Shown here one piece after another: positions 8,591-19,200 of a DNA stretch of 64,000 nt. The DNA is from Streptomyces sp. WAC 01529 (GTDB lineage: Bacteria > Actinomycetota > Actinomycetes > Streptomycetales > Streptomycetaceae), in NCBI RefSeq assembly GCF_003945545.1, contig NZ_CP029617.1:7777001-7841000 (forward strand). The letters run 5' to 3'. Numbering within the stretch: the stretch's first letter is position 1; the number at the start of each line of letters is the position of its first letter. The notes under the pieces are model-generated. The model saw only the letters and a program-made list of their open reading frames with translations. It was not told where the DNA came from and did not search any database. The position numbers were made by a program, and so were the translations under genes.

Positions 8591-11500
8591 AGTCATCAAC
8601 CGCCGCGCAGAGTTCGGCCCACGGCTCCGCCCTGGCGGGAGTGTGGCCGCTGTCACCGCTACAGGAAGGCCTGCTGTTCCACGCCGACTTCGACGACAGC
8701 GGCCCCGATGTCTACGCCGTGCAGTTCACGCTGGACGTCGAAGGCCCCGTGGACGCGCGCCGGTTACGGACCTCATGGCAGGCGCTCCTGGACCGGCACG
8801 CGGCGCTGCGGGCGAGCTTCCACCGCAGGAAGTCGGGCGAGGCGGTCCAACTCATCACCCGGAACGTCACGTTGCCCTGGCACGAGGCCGACCTCTCCGC
8901 GCACCCCGCGGCCGACCGCCCGGCCCGCGCCGAGAAGCTGGCCGCGGGCGAACGCGCGGAGCGACTGGACCTGTCGGCGCCACCACTGCTCCGGCTGCTC
9001 CTGATCCGGCTCGCCGACCACCGGCACCGGCTCATCGTGACCTCGCACCACCTCCTGATGGACGGCTGGTCGATGCCCGTCCTGCTGGGCGAGCTGTCAC
9101 AGGTCTACGCGGCGGGCGGCGACGCCTCCGTACTCGCACCGGCCGCCTCCTACGGGGACTACCTGCTGTGGCTCGGCCGGCAGGACAAGGAGGCGGCACG
9201 GGCCGCCTGGCGTGCGGAGCTTGCCGGGGCCGACGAGCCGACCCTCGTGGCCCCCGCGGAGGCGGGCGGGACCCCGGTGCTGCCGGACGAACACCTTGTA
9301 CGGCTCCCCGAGGAGACCACCCGGGCCCTCGCGGAGACGGCCCGCGCCCAGGGGCTGACCGTGAACACCGTCGTCCAGGGCGCGTGGGCGCTGGTCCTCG
9401 CGCGTCTGGCGGGGCGCACGGACGTGGTGTTCGGCGCGACAGTCGCGGGCCGCCCGGCGGAACTGCCGGGCGTGGAGTCGATGGTGGGCCTGCTCATCAA
9501 CACGCTGCCCGTGCGGGTGCGCCTCGACGGCAAGCAGTCCGTGACGGAGATGCTGGCGCGGCTCCAGGACCGCCAGGCCGCCCTCATGGCGCACCAGCAC
9601 CTCGGCCTCTCCGAGATCCAGAAGGTGGCCGGCCCCGGCGCGGTCTTCGACACGCTCGTGGTCTACGAGAACTACCCCAACCCGCCCGCCGACCCGACCG
9701 CTCCCGACACCCCCACCTTCACCGTCTCCCCGGGCGAACAGGCCACCAACTACCCGCTGACCCTCGGCGTCCTGATGGCCGACCGCCTCCACGTCCGCTT
9801 CACGTACCGACCCGACCTGTTCGACCGCCACGCCGTCACCGAACTGGGACAACGCCTGGTGCGGGTGCTCGAACAGATGGTGGCGGATCCGTTGGTGCCG
9901 GTGGGGCGGGTGGAGGTGGCGGGTGCGCAGGAGCGCGCGCTGGTGGTGGAGGCGTGGAACGCGACGGCGGGCCGGGTGCCAGGTGTGTCGGTGCCGGAGC
10001 TGTTCAGCGGGCAGGTGGCGCGGGCGCCGGACGCGGTGGCGGTGACGGATGGCGAACGCTCGTATAGCTATGGCGAGTTGGCGGAGCGCTCGGGTCGTCT
10101 GGCGGCGTTCTTGGCTGGGCGGGGTGTGGGTCGTGGCGATCGTGTCGCGGTGGTGATGGAGCGGTCCGCTGATCTGCTGGTGGCGTTGCTCGGGGTGTGG
10201 CGGGCGGGAGCGGCCTACGTTCCGGTGGACCCCGACTACCCGGCGGAGCGCGTGGCGCTGCTGCTGGACGACTCGGACCCCGTCGCGGTCGTGTGCACCG
10301 AGGCGACGCGCGGGATGGTGCCCGAGGGTGTAGGGGTCCGGCCGGTGGTGCTGGATGACGCCGAGGTGGCAGCGGCGATCGCGCGGGTTCGGCCCCTGGG
10401 GGCGGCGGTTCCCGTGGGCGCGCAGGACCTGGCATACGTGATGTACACGTCCGGGTCGACCGGTGTGCCGAAGGGCGTGGCGGTTACCCACGGGAGCGTG
10501 GCGGGGCTGGTCGGCGACCCGGGGTGGTCGGTGGGCGCGGGCGACGCGGTGCTGATGCACGCGCCGCACGCCTTCGACATCTCCCTGTTCGAGGTGTGGG
10601 TGCCGTTGGTGGCGGGTGGCCGGGTGGTGGTGGCCGCGCCGGGTGCGGTGGATGCGGGTCGGGTGCGGGAGGCGGTCGCGGAGGGCGTCACGGCGGTGCA
10701 TGTCACGGCGGGTCTGTTCCGGGTGCTCGCGGAGGAGTCCCCGGAGTGTTTCGCCGGTCTGCGTGAGGTGCTGACGGGCGGGGACGTGGTGCCCGCCGGG
10801 TCGGTGGCGCGGGTGCGCGAGGCGTGCCCCGAAGTGCGGGTCCGGCATTTGTACGGGCCGACCGAGGTCACCTTGGCAGCGACCTGGCATGGGCTGCCGG
10901 TGGGCGCCGAGGGCGGGCCGGTGCTGCCGATCGGGCGGCCGCTGGGCAACCGGCAGGCGTATGTCCTCGACGCGTTCCTGCGTCCGGCCGGGCCGGGCGT
11001 GGTGGGCGAGCTGTATATAGCGGGGACCGGTCTCGCGCAGGGATACCTCGGACGGTCGGGGCTGACGGGGGAGCGGTTCGTGGCGTGCCCGTTCGGTGCG
11101 GGCGGGGAGCGGATGTACCGGACGGGGGATCTGGTCCGGTGGTCGTCCGAGGGTGAGTTGCTCTTCGTGGGGCGTGCGGATGAGCAGGTGAAGGTCCGTG
11201 GGTTCCGGGTGGAGCCGGGTGAGGTCGAGGCGGTGCTGGCCGGACATGAGACGGTCGGCCAGGCAGTTGTGGTGGCTCGTCAGGACGGCCCCGGCGACAA
11301 GCAGTTGATTGGTTACGTGACTGCTGCGGACGGCTTGGGTATCGACACGGAGGAGTTACGTGCGTACGTGACCGACCGTCTGCCCGACTACATGGTCCCG
11401 GCGGTGATCCTGACCCTGGACACCCTGCCTCTCACGGTGAACGGCAAGGTGGACCGGGCGGCCCTGCCCGCGCCGGACTTCGCCGCCCGGGTGACCGGAC

Positions 11501-13203
11501 GCGCACCGCGCACGGCGGCCGAGCGGATCCTGTGCGGCGTCTTCGCCGAGGTCCTGGGGCTCGACCGGGTCGGCGTCGAGGACGGGTTCTTCGAGCTGGG
11601 CGGCGACTCGATCAGCTCCATGCAGCTGGTCTCGCGCGCCCGCCGGGCCGGGCTCGTGGTGACGTCCCGGCAGGTCTTCGAGGAGAAGACCCCGGAACGG
11701 CTCGCGCAGGTCGCCACCACGGTCGAAGAGGCGGGCGCCACGCTCGACGTGGGCATCGGTGAAGTTCCCTGGACGCCGGCGATGCGGGCGCTGGGCGAGC
11801 GTGCGGCGCGGCCCGGGTTCGCACAGTGGGTGGTCCTCGGCGCCCCGGCCGGGCTGGGTCTCGGCGTGCTGGCGGCGGGACTCGGTGCCGTCCTGGACGC
11901 GCACGACATGCTGCGGGCGCGGACCGTTCCCGGCGAGCAGAAGCTGATCGTCGGCGAGCGTGGCTCGGTCGACGCCGGGAGCCTGGTCGGGCGGGTGGAC
12001 GCGGCGGATCTCGGCGCCGATGGCGTGGAGGCCGTCGCGCGTGAGGCCGCGGAGCGCCTTGACCCCGCCGCCGGGGTGATGGTCCAAGCGGTATGGGTGG
12101 ACCCCGGACCCGGCCGGGCCGGTCAACTGGTATTGATCGCCCATCACTTGGTGGTGGACGGGGTGTCCTGGCGCGTACTGGTGCCGGACCTGCGAGCCGC
12201 GTGTGAGGCGGCCGTCGCCGGGCGGGTACCCCGGCTGGACCCCGTGGGCACCTCGTTCCGCCGCTGGGCGCAGCTGCTGACGGCCGAGGCGGCCAGTGAG
12301 CGGCGCACCGCCGAGCTGGACAGCTGGCTGGCCTTGCTAGGAGCGCGGCAAACACCCTTGGTGAGCGCGGAGTTGGACGCCGCCCTGGACACCGTACGGA
12401 CCCTGCGCCGCACCACGTGGACCGTCCCCGCGCGCCAGGCCGAGACCCTGCTGACGCGCACCCCGGCCGCGTACCACTGCGGTGTGGAAGACGTGCTCCT
12501 TGCCGCGCTGACGGCCGCGGTCGCGTACTGGCGCACCGACGAGGAGACCGACGTACTCGTCGACATCGAAGGGCATGGCCGCGAGCCACTGGACGACGGG
12601 GTGGAACTGTCGCGCACGGTTGGCTGGTTCACCAGCGCGCACCCCGTCCGGCTCGGCACGGCGGGAGTGGATCCGGCCGAGGTCCTGGCAGGCGGCCCGG
12701 CCGCCGGTGAACTGCTGAAGGCGGTCAAGGAGCAGACGCGCGCGGTCCCCGGCGACGGTCTCGGCCACGCACTCCTGCGCCACCTCAACTCCGAGACCGC
12801 CCCCGTCCTGGCGGCCGCCCCGGCCCCGCAGATCAACTTCACCTACATGGGCCGGTTCGCCGCCGACACGGCGGACGGCCACGGCGGCGGAGCCTGGCAG
12901 ATGGCCGCGGGGAACGCGATCGGGGGCTCCGTCGACCCCGAGACCCCGCTGCGGCACCTGCTGGACGTCGGCGCGATGGTCCGGGACACGCCGGGCGGGC
13001 CCGAGCTGACCCTCACCGTGCACTGGCCCCGACGGCTGGTGCGGGACGCGGACGCCGAACGGCTCGGGCGCGCCTGGGCGGACATGCTCGGCGGCCTCGC
13101 GGCCCACACCGCGGCACCCGCCTCTGGAGGACACACGCCCTCCGACTTCCCTCTCCTCGACCTCGCCCAGGACGAGGTCGACGAATTCGACCGACTCGAC
13201 TGA
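8587..13203 (+). CDS. NRPS, single module C-A(Hpg)-T-E
   Basis: One-module synthetase of 1538 residues. The GTG at 8587 overlaps the upstream stop (GTGA) and leaves the short pre-C leader usual for a docking end before VWPLSPLQEG. C is DCL type (HHLLMDG, residues 154-160), fitting the D-residue delivered by the previous protein. The A domain begins its specificity region at D664 (FDIS). I read the code as DIFHLGLLAK, one position from the 4-hydroxyphenylglycine code DIFHLGLLCK, so Hpg is the likely substrate. Carrier Ser is S1008 (GGDSISSMQL). The E domain has HHLVVDGVSW from residue 1186, so the residue should become D-Hpg. Two TTA codons lie in the frame (8764 and 11356), unusual for this organism type. 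The A-T part is a near copy of module 1 in the next gene. Confidence 0.96.
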   Translation: MKSSTAAQSSAHGSALAGVWPLSPLQEGLLFHADFDDSGPDVYAVQFTLDVEGPVDARRLRTSWQALLDRHAALRASFHRRKSGEAVQLITRNVTLPWHEADLSAHPAADRPARAEKLAAGERAERLDLSAPPLLRLLLIRLADHRHRLIVTSHHLLMDGWSMPVLLGELSQVYAAGGDASVLAPAASYGDYLLWLGRQDKEAARAAWRAELAGADEPTLVAPAEAGGTPVLPDEHLVRLPEETTRALAETARAQGLTVNTVVQGAWALVLARLAGRTDVVFGATVAGRPAELPGVESMVGLLINTLPVRVRLDGKQSVTEMLARLQDRQAALMAHQHLGLSEIQKVAGPGAVFDTLVVYENYPNPPADPTAPDTPTFTVSPGEQATNYPLTLGVLMADRLHVRFTYRPDLFDRHAVTELGQRLVRVLEQMVADPLVPVGRVEVAGAQERALVVEAWNATAGRVPGVSVPELFSGQVARAPDAVAVTDGERSYSYGELAERSGRLAAFLAGRGVGRGDRVAVVMERSADLLVALLGVWRAGAAYVPVDPDYPAERVALLLDDSDPVAVVCTEATRGMVPEGVGVRPVVLDDAEVAAAIARVRPLGAAVPVGAQDLAYVMYTSGSTGVPKGVAVTHGSVAGLVGDPGWSVGAGDAVLMHAPHAFDISLFEVWVPLVAGGRVVVAAPGAVDAGRVREAVAEGVTAVHVTAGLFRVLAEESPECFAGLREVLTGGDVVPAGSVARVREACPEVRVRHLYGPTEVTLAATWHGLPVGAEGGPVLPIGRPLGNRQAYVLDAFLRPAGPGVVGELYIAGTGLAQGYLGRSGLTGERFVACPFGAGGERMYRTGDLVRWSSEGELLFVGRADEQVKVRGFRVEPGEVEAVLAGHETVGQAVVVARQDGPGDKQLIGYVTAADGLGIDTEELRAYVTDRLPDYMVPAVILTLDTLPLTVNGKVDRAALPAPDFAARVTGRAPRTAAERILCGVFAEVLGLDRVGVEDGFFELGGDSISSMQLVSRARRAGLVVTSRQVFEEKTPERLAQVATTVEEAGATLDVGIGEVPWTPAMRALGERAARPGFAQWVVLGAPAGLGLGVLAAGLGAVLDAHDMLRARTVPGEQKLIVGERGSVDAGSLVGRVDAADLGADGVEAVAREAAERLDPAAGVMVQAVWVDPGPGRAGQLVLIAHHLVVDGVSWRVLVPDLRAACEAAVAGRVPRLDPVGTSFRRWAQLLTAEAASERRTAELDSWLALLGARQTPLVSAELDAALDTVRTLRRTTWTVPARQAETLLTRTPAAYHCGVEDVLLAALTAAVAYWRTDEETDVLVDIEGHGREPLDDGVELSRTVGWFTSAHPVRLGTAGVDPAEVLAGGPAAGELLKAVKEQTRAVPGDGLGHALLRHLNSETAPVLAAAPAPQINFTYMGRFAADTADGHGGGAWQMAAGNAIGGSVDPETPLRHLLDVGAMVRDTPGGPELTLTVHWPRRLVRDADAERLGRAWADMLGGLAAHTAAPASGGHTPSDFPLLDLAQDEVDEFDRLD
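8764..8766 (+). promoter_or_regulatory. TTA (bldA-type) codon in NRPS gene 2
   Basis: In-frame TTA Leu codon (CGG TTA CGG) in the C domain. In Streptomyces TTA is read only by the developmentally regulated bldA tRNA, so it can delay translation. That it acts here is inference. Confidence 0.85.
9853..11706 (+). repeat. Hpg A-T repeat, copy 1
   Basis: Aligns with 14577-16430 at a constant offset of 4724 with no indel that I could find. It spans the end of C, the A domain and the carrier domain. The first ~385 bases are almost identical and carry many low-GC3 codons (TTG, GAT, CGT). A middle part (about 10240-10550) is more divergent; similarity is again high through the specificity region. Confidence 0.88.
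11356..11358 (+). promoter_or_regulatory. Second TTA codon in NRPS gene 2
   Basis: In-frame TTA (GAG GAG TTA CGT) in the C-terminal A subdomain. The paralogous position in the next gene (about 16080) is CTA, so only this gene carries the rare codon here. Confidence 0.85.
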
Positions 13204-13271
13204 CCTGAGGGCCTTGCCGGCCCGACTTCCGTGATCGCCCCGGCACCCCGCCGCTGTGAGGAGACAGAACG

Positions 13272-16200
13272 ATGACCCGATCCGTTGTCGAGGACGTCTG
13301 GCCGCTGTCGCCGTTGCAGGCGGGGCTGCTCTTCCACGCCGCCTTCGACGACCAGGGCCCGGACGTCTACCAGGGGCAGCGGACGCTGGAGCTGATCGGG
13401 CCACTGGACGCGGACCGGCTGCACAGGTCGTGGCAGGCGCTGCTGGCCCGGCACGGAGCACTGCGGGCGAGCTTCCGCGGCCGCAAGTCCGGCGAGGCGG
13501 TGCAGGTCATCGCGCGCGAGGCGGTGCTGCCCTGGCGCGTGGAGGACGTCTCGGGGCTCGGGGAGGCCCCGCCCATGGCCGGACGGGAAGCGGAAGCCGA
13601 GGCCGGCCGGGGAGCTGAAGTCGGAGTCGGCCTGGAAGCGGAAGCGGAGGCCGACCGGCTTGCCGCGCGCGAGCGGTCGCAGCGTTTCGATCCGGCCACG
13701 GCGCCCCTGCTGCGGCTCCTGCTGATCAGGCTGGGCGACGAACGGCACCGGCTGGTCCTCACCAGCCACCACGTCGTCATGGACGGCTGGTCCATGGCGG
13801 TGCTCTTCAACGAACTGCCCGCCGTGTACGCGGCGGACGGCGAGACCCGCGGGCTCCCCAGGACGACGTCCTACCGCGAGTACCTCGCGTGGCTCGCCCG
13901 CCAGGACAAGGAGGCGGCGCGCACCGCCTGGCGCGCGGAACTGGCCGGGGCCGACGAACCGACCCTCGTCGCACCGGCCGACCCGGCCCGGACACCGGTC
14001 GCTCCCGAAAGCCTCGTCATCCGGCTCTCCGAGGAACTGACGCACGGCATAGCGCAGTTGGCGCGCGCCCACGACCTGACGGTGAACACCGTGATCCAGG
14101 GCGCGTGGGCGCTGCTCCTCGCGCGTCTGGCGGGGCGCACGGACGTGGTGTTCGGCGCGACCGTCGCCGGGCGCCCCGCCGAACTGCCGGGCGTGGAGTC
14201 CATGGTCGGCCTCTTCATCAACACCCTGCCGGTACGCGTACCGCTCGACGGCGCACAGCCCGTCTCCCGGATGCTGACGCGGCTCCAGGAGCGCCAGGCC
14301 GCGCTCATGGCACATCAGCATCTCGGCCTCTCCGAGGTCCAGAAGCTGGCCGGTCCCGGCGCTGTCTTCGACACGATCGTGGTGTTCGAGAACTACCCCC
14401 GCCCGCCCCAGGAGGAGCCCGCCCTGGACGCCTTCACCATGCGTTCCCTCGGCGAGCGGGAGGCCGCCCACTACCCGCTCACCCTGGTCGTGGCACCCGA
14501 GGGCGCCCGCATGGCCGTCAAGCTCGACCACCGCCCCGACCTGTACGACCGTGAGGCCGCGCAGTCGGTCGTCGAGCGCCTGGTGCGGGTGCTCGAACAG
14601 ATGGTGGCGGATCCGTTGGTGCCGGTGGGGCGGGTGGAGGTGGCGGGTGCGCAGGAGCGCGCGCTGGTGGTGGAGGCGTGGAACGCGACGGCGGGCCGGG
14701 TGCCAGGTGTGTCGGTGCCGGAGCTGTTCGCCGGGCAGGTGGCGCGGGCGCCGGACGCGGTGGCGGTGACGGATGGCGAACGCTCGTATAGCTATGGCGA
14801 GTTGGCGGAGCGCTCGGGTCGTCTGGCGGCGTTCTTGGCTGGGCGGGGTGTGGGTCGTGGCGATCGTGTCGCGGTGGTGATGGAGCGGTCCGCTGATCTG
14901 CTGGTGGCGTTGCTCGGGGTGTGGCGGGCGGGAGCGGCTTACGTTCCGGTGGACCCCGAGTACCCGGCGGAACGCATCGCGTACGTACTGGCCGACTCCG
15001 CCCCGGCGGCGATCCTCTGCACCCGCGAGACCCAGGGGTTGCTGCCCGAGGGCGTAGGGGTCCGGCCGGTGGTGCTGGATGACGCCGAGGTGGCGGCGGC
15101 GATCGCTCGATGCCCGGCGGGCGGAGCCGAGGTGCCGATCGGCGCCGAGGACCTGGCGTATGTGATGTACACGTCCGGGTCGACCGGTGTGCCGAAGGGC
15201 GTGGCGGTACCGCACGGAAGCGTGGCTGCCCTGGCCGGGGACGCCGGGTGGTCGATCGGCGCCGACGACGCGGTGCTAATGCACGCGCCGCACGCCTTCG
15301 ACATCTCGCTGTTCGAGGTGTGGGTGCCGTTGGTGGCGGGTGGCCGGGTGGTGGTGGCCGGGCCGGGTGCGGTGGATGCGGGTCGAGTGCGGGAGGCGGT
15401 CGCGGAGGGCGTCACGGCGGTCCACGTCACGGCGGGTCTGTTCCGGGTGCTCGCGGAGGAGTCCCCGGAGTGTTTCGCCGGTCTGCGTGAGGTGTTGACG
15501 GGCGGGGATGTGGTGCCCGCCGGGTCGGTGGCGCGGGTGCGTGAGGTGTGTCCGGAGGTGTGGGTCCGGCATTTGTACGGGCCGACGGAGGTCGCGTTGT
15601 GTGCGACCTGGCATGTGCTGCCGGTGGGCGCCGAGGGCGGGCCGGTGCTGCCGATCGGGCGGCCGCTGGGCAACCGGCAGGTGTATGTCCTGGACGCGTT
15701 CCTCAAGCCGGTCCCGCCGGGAGTCGTGGGAGAGCTGTATGTCGCTGGTGCCGGGCTCGCACGCGGGTATGCCGGGCGGTCGGGGCTGACGGGGGAGCGG
15801 TTCGTGGCGTGCCCGTTCGGTGCGGGCGGGGAGCGGATGTACCGGACGGGGGATCTGGTCCGGTGGTCGTCCGAGGGTGAGTTGCTCTTCGTGGGGCGTG
15901 CGGATGAGCAGGTCAAGGTCCGTGGGTTCCGGGTGGAGCTGGGTGAGGTCGAGGCGGTGCTCGCCTCCCACAAGACGGTCGGCCAGGCAGTCGTGGTGGC
16001 CCGTCAGGGCGGCCCCGGTGAGAAGCAGTTGATCGGTTACGTGAGCGCTGCGGACGGCTTGGGTATCGGCACGGAGGAGCTACGTGCGTACGTAACCGAC
16101 CGTCTGCCCGACTACATGGTCCCGGCAGCGATCCTGACCCTGGACACCCTGCCCCTCACCGTGAACGGCAAGGTGGACCGGGCAGCCCTGCCCGCACCGG

Positions 16201-19200
16201 ACTTCGCCTCCCGGGTGACCGGACGCGCACCGCGCACGGCGGCCGAGCGGATCCTGTGCGGCGTCTTCGCCGAGGTCCTGGGGCTCGACCGGGTCGGCGT
16301 CGAGGACGGGTTCTTCGAGCTGGGCGGCGACTCGATCAGCTCCATGCAACTCGCCTCGCGGGCCCGCCGTTCCGGCCTCGTCGTGACACCTCGCCAGGTC
16401 TTCGAGGAGAAGACCCCGGAACGGCTCGCCACGGTGGCGGAGACCGCCGGGAAGGCCACCGACAGGCATGACGTCGGTGTGGGCGAGGTGCCCTGGACAC
16501 CCGTGATGCGGGCGTTGGGGGAGAGGGCGGCGCGGCCCGGGTTCGCGCAGTGGGTGACCCTCGGCGCCCCCGCCGGGCTGGGCCTGGACGTACTGGCTGC
16601 CGGCCTCGGTGCCGTACTGGACGCGCATGACATGCTGCGGGCCCGCACGATCCCCGGCGAGCAGAAGTTGATCGTCGGCGAGCGGGGATCGGTCGATGCA
16701 GGGCGGCTGGTCGCACGAGTGGACGCCGTGCACGTGGCGGAGTGTGACCTGGACGGCGTCGCGGCACGGGCCGCGCAGGAGGCGGCCGGCCGTCTCGACC
16801 CGGCCGCCGGGGTGATGGTCCAGGCGGTATGGGTGGACCCCGGGCCGGAGCGCGTCGGCCGACTGGTCCTGGTGGCCCACCACTTGGTGGTGGACGGGGT
16901 GTCCTGGCGCGTACTGGTGCCGGACCTGCGAGCCGCGTGCGAGGCGGCCGCCGACGGTCAGGTGCTCCGGCTGGACCCGGTGGGCACCTCGTTCCGGCGC
17001 TGGGCGCAGCTGCTGGCGGCCGAGGCGACCGGCGGGCGCCGGACCGCCGAGCTGGACGACTGGCTGACGCTTCTCGGCGGCGCACAAATACCTCTGGGTA
17101 AACGGGCGTTGGACCCGGTGGTGGACACCGCCCGGACTCTGCGTCAGCGGACATGGGTGGTGCCGCCCGAGCAGGCGGCCACGCTGGTGGGCCTCACGCC
17201 AAACGCCTTCCACTGCGGGGTCGACGATGTCCTCCTCGCGGCGCTGGCGGGCGCGGTCGCGCAGTGGCGGCCGGAGGCGGGCTCGGGGCTTCTGGTGGAC
17301 ATCGAAGGGCATGGGCGTGAGCCGTTGGGTGATGGCGTGGATCTGTCGCGCACGGTCGGTTGGTTCACCAGTGCGCGCCCGGTGCGGTTGGGTGCGGCAG
17401 GTGTGGATCTGGCCCAGGCCCAAGCCGGAGGCCTGGCTGCCGGTGACCTCCTGAAAGCGGTCAAGGAGCAGGCCCGTGCCGTCCCCGGTGACGGCCTCGG
17501 CCACGCACTCCTGCGCCACCTCAACCCCGCGACCGCCCCCGCCCTGGCAGCCGCCCCGACCCCGCAGATCGGCTTCAACTACCTCGGCCGCTTCACCGCC
17601 ACCCCGGGCGACGCCCGAAGCGCCACCCCGGGCACACCCGACGCCACCCCAGGGGCCACCCCCGGCGCGACCGCACCCTGGCAGATGGCGGGCACGGCCC
17701 CGATCGGCGGCTCGGTCGATCCGGACATGCCCCTCCCGCACGCCCTGGAAGCGAACGTCACCGTCCACGACACGCCCAGCGGACCCGAGTTGGAGATCAG
17801 GCTGAGCTGGCCCGGCGACCTGCTCGAGGAAGCGGACGCCGAACGCCTCGGCCGGACCTGGACCGCGATGCTCGCCGGTCTCGCCGCGTACACTGAGCAG
17901 AACGGGGCGGGCGGACACACGCCCTCCGACTTCCCCCTCCTGGACACCCTGACCCAGGCCGGCGTCGAACGGCTGGAGTCGGCCGTGCCGGGACTCACCG
18001 ACGTATGGCCGTTGTCGCCACTGCAGGAAGGCATGCTCTTCCACGCCACCTTCGACGGCGAGGGCCCGGACGCGTACCAGAGCCAGCGTGTGCTCGCCGT
18101 CGACGGGCCGCTCGACACCGACCGGCTGCGCGCGTCGTGGCAGGAACTGGTGGCGCGGCACGACGCGCTGCGGGCGAGCTTCCACCGGCTGCCGTCCGGC
18201 GAGGCCGTGCAGGTCGTGGCGCGGCGGGTGGAACTGCCCTGGCGCGAGGCCGACGTGTCCGACCGCCCCGAGGACGAAGCCCTCGCCGAGGCGCGGCGGC
18301 TCGCCGCGCGCGACGCGGCGGAGCGCCTGGACCTGTCGGCGCCCCCGCTCCTGCGGCTGCTCCTGATCCGCCTCGGCGAGAACCGGCACCACCTGGTCGT
18401 CACCAGCCACCACATCGTGGCCGACGGCTGGTCGACACCCCTCCTGCTCAACGAGGTGTCCGAGGCGTACGCGGCGGACGGCACCGCCCCCGCACCCCCG
18501 CGGGCCGCCTCGTACGGGGAGTACCTCGCATGGCTGAACCGGCAGGACAAGGAGGCCGCGCACCGCGCCTGGCGGGCCGACCTGGCCGGAGCCGACGAGC
18601 CGACCCTCGTGGCCCCCGCGGACCTGGGCGGGGCCCCGGTCCTGCCCGAGGAGTGCTCGCTGCGCCTCTCCAGGAGCACGACACGCGCCCTCACCGAACT
18701 GGCCCGCGCCCAGGGCCTGACCGTGAACACCGTGGTGCAGGGCGCGTGGGCGATGGTCCTCGCCCGCCTCGCCCGGCGCACGGACGTGGTGTTCGGCACC
18801 ACCGTGGCCGGGCGGCCCCCGGAGATCCCCGGCGTCGAGACGATGGTCGGCCTGTTCATCAACACGCTGCCGGTGCGGGTGCCCCTCGACGCCCGCGAAC
18901 CGGTCCTCGCGATGCTCACCCGACTCCAGGAGCGGCAGACCGCGCTGATGGCGCATCAGCACACCGGTCTCACGGAGATCCAGGCGGCCTGCGGCGCGGG
19001 CGCGACCTTCGACACCATGCTCATGTTCGAGAACTATCCCCGGAGCACACCCCTGCTCCCCGCCCCCGGCTCCGGCTCCGGGCGTGACGGCGACGGCGGC
19101 GAGGTCGCGCTCACCCAGGTGGACAGCCGTCTCGGAACCCACTACCCGCTGGCCGTCGGAGTCGTCCCCGACGACCGCCTCGGCATCCGCCTGACCTACC

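Noticed and set aside
737..8656. Very long minus-strand open frames opposite the NRPS genes (for example 737-8656, 16080-21569, 33784-38199)
   Set aside because: They are mirror frames produced by high GC3 opposite true coding frames. Their translations are Arg/His/Pro/Gly-rich with no domain motifs.
8643..10067. Plus-strand frames within NRPS genes in other phases (for example 8643-10067, 29034-33614)
   Set aside because: Arg/Gly/Pro-rich shadow translations overlapping strong NRPS motifs in the true frame.
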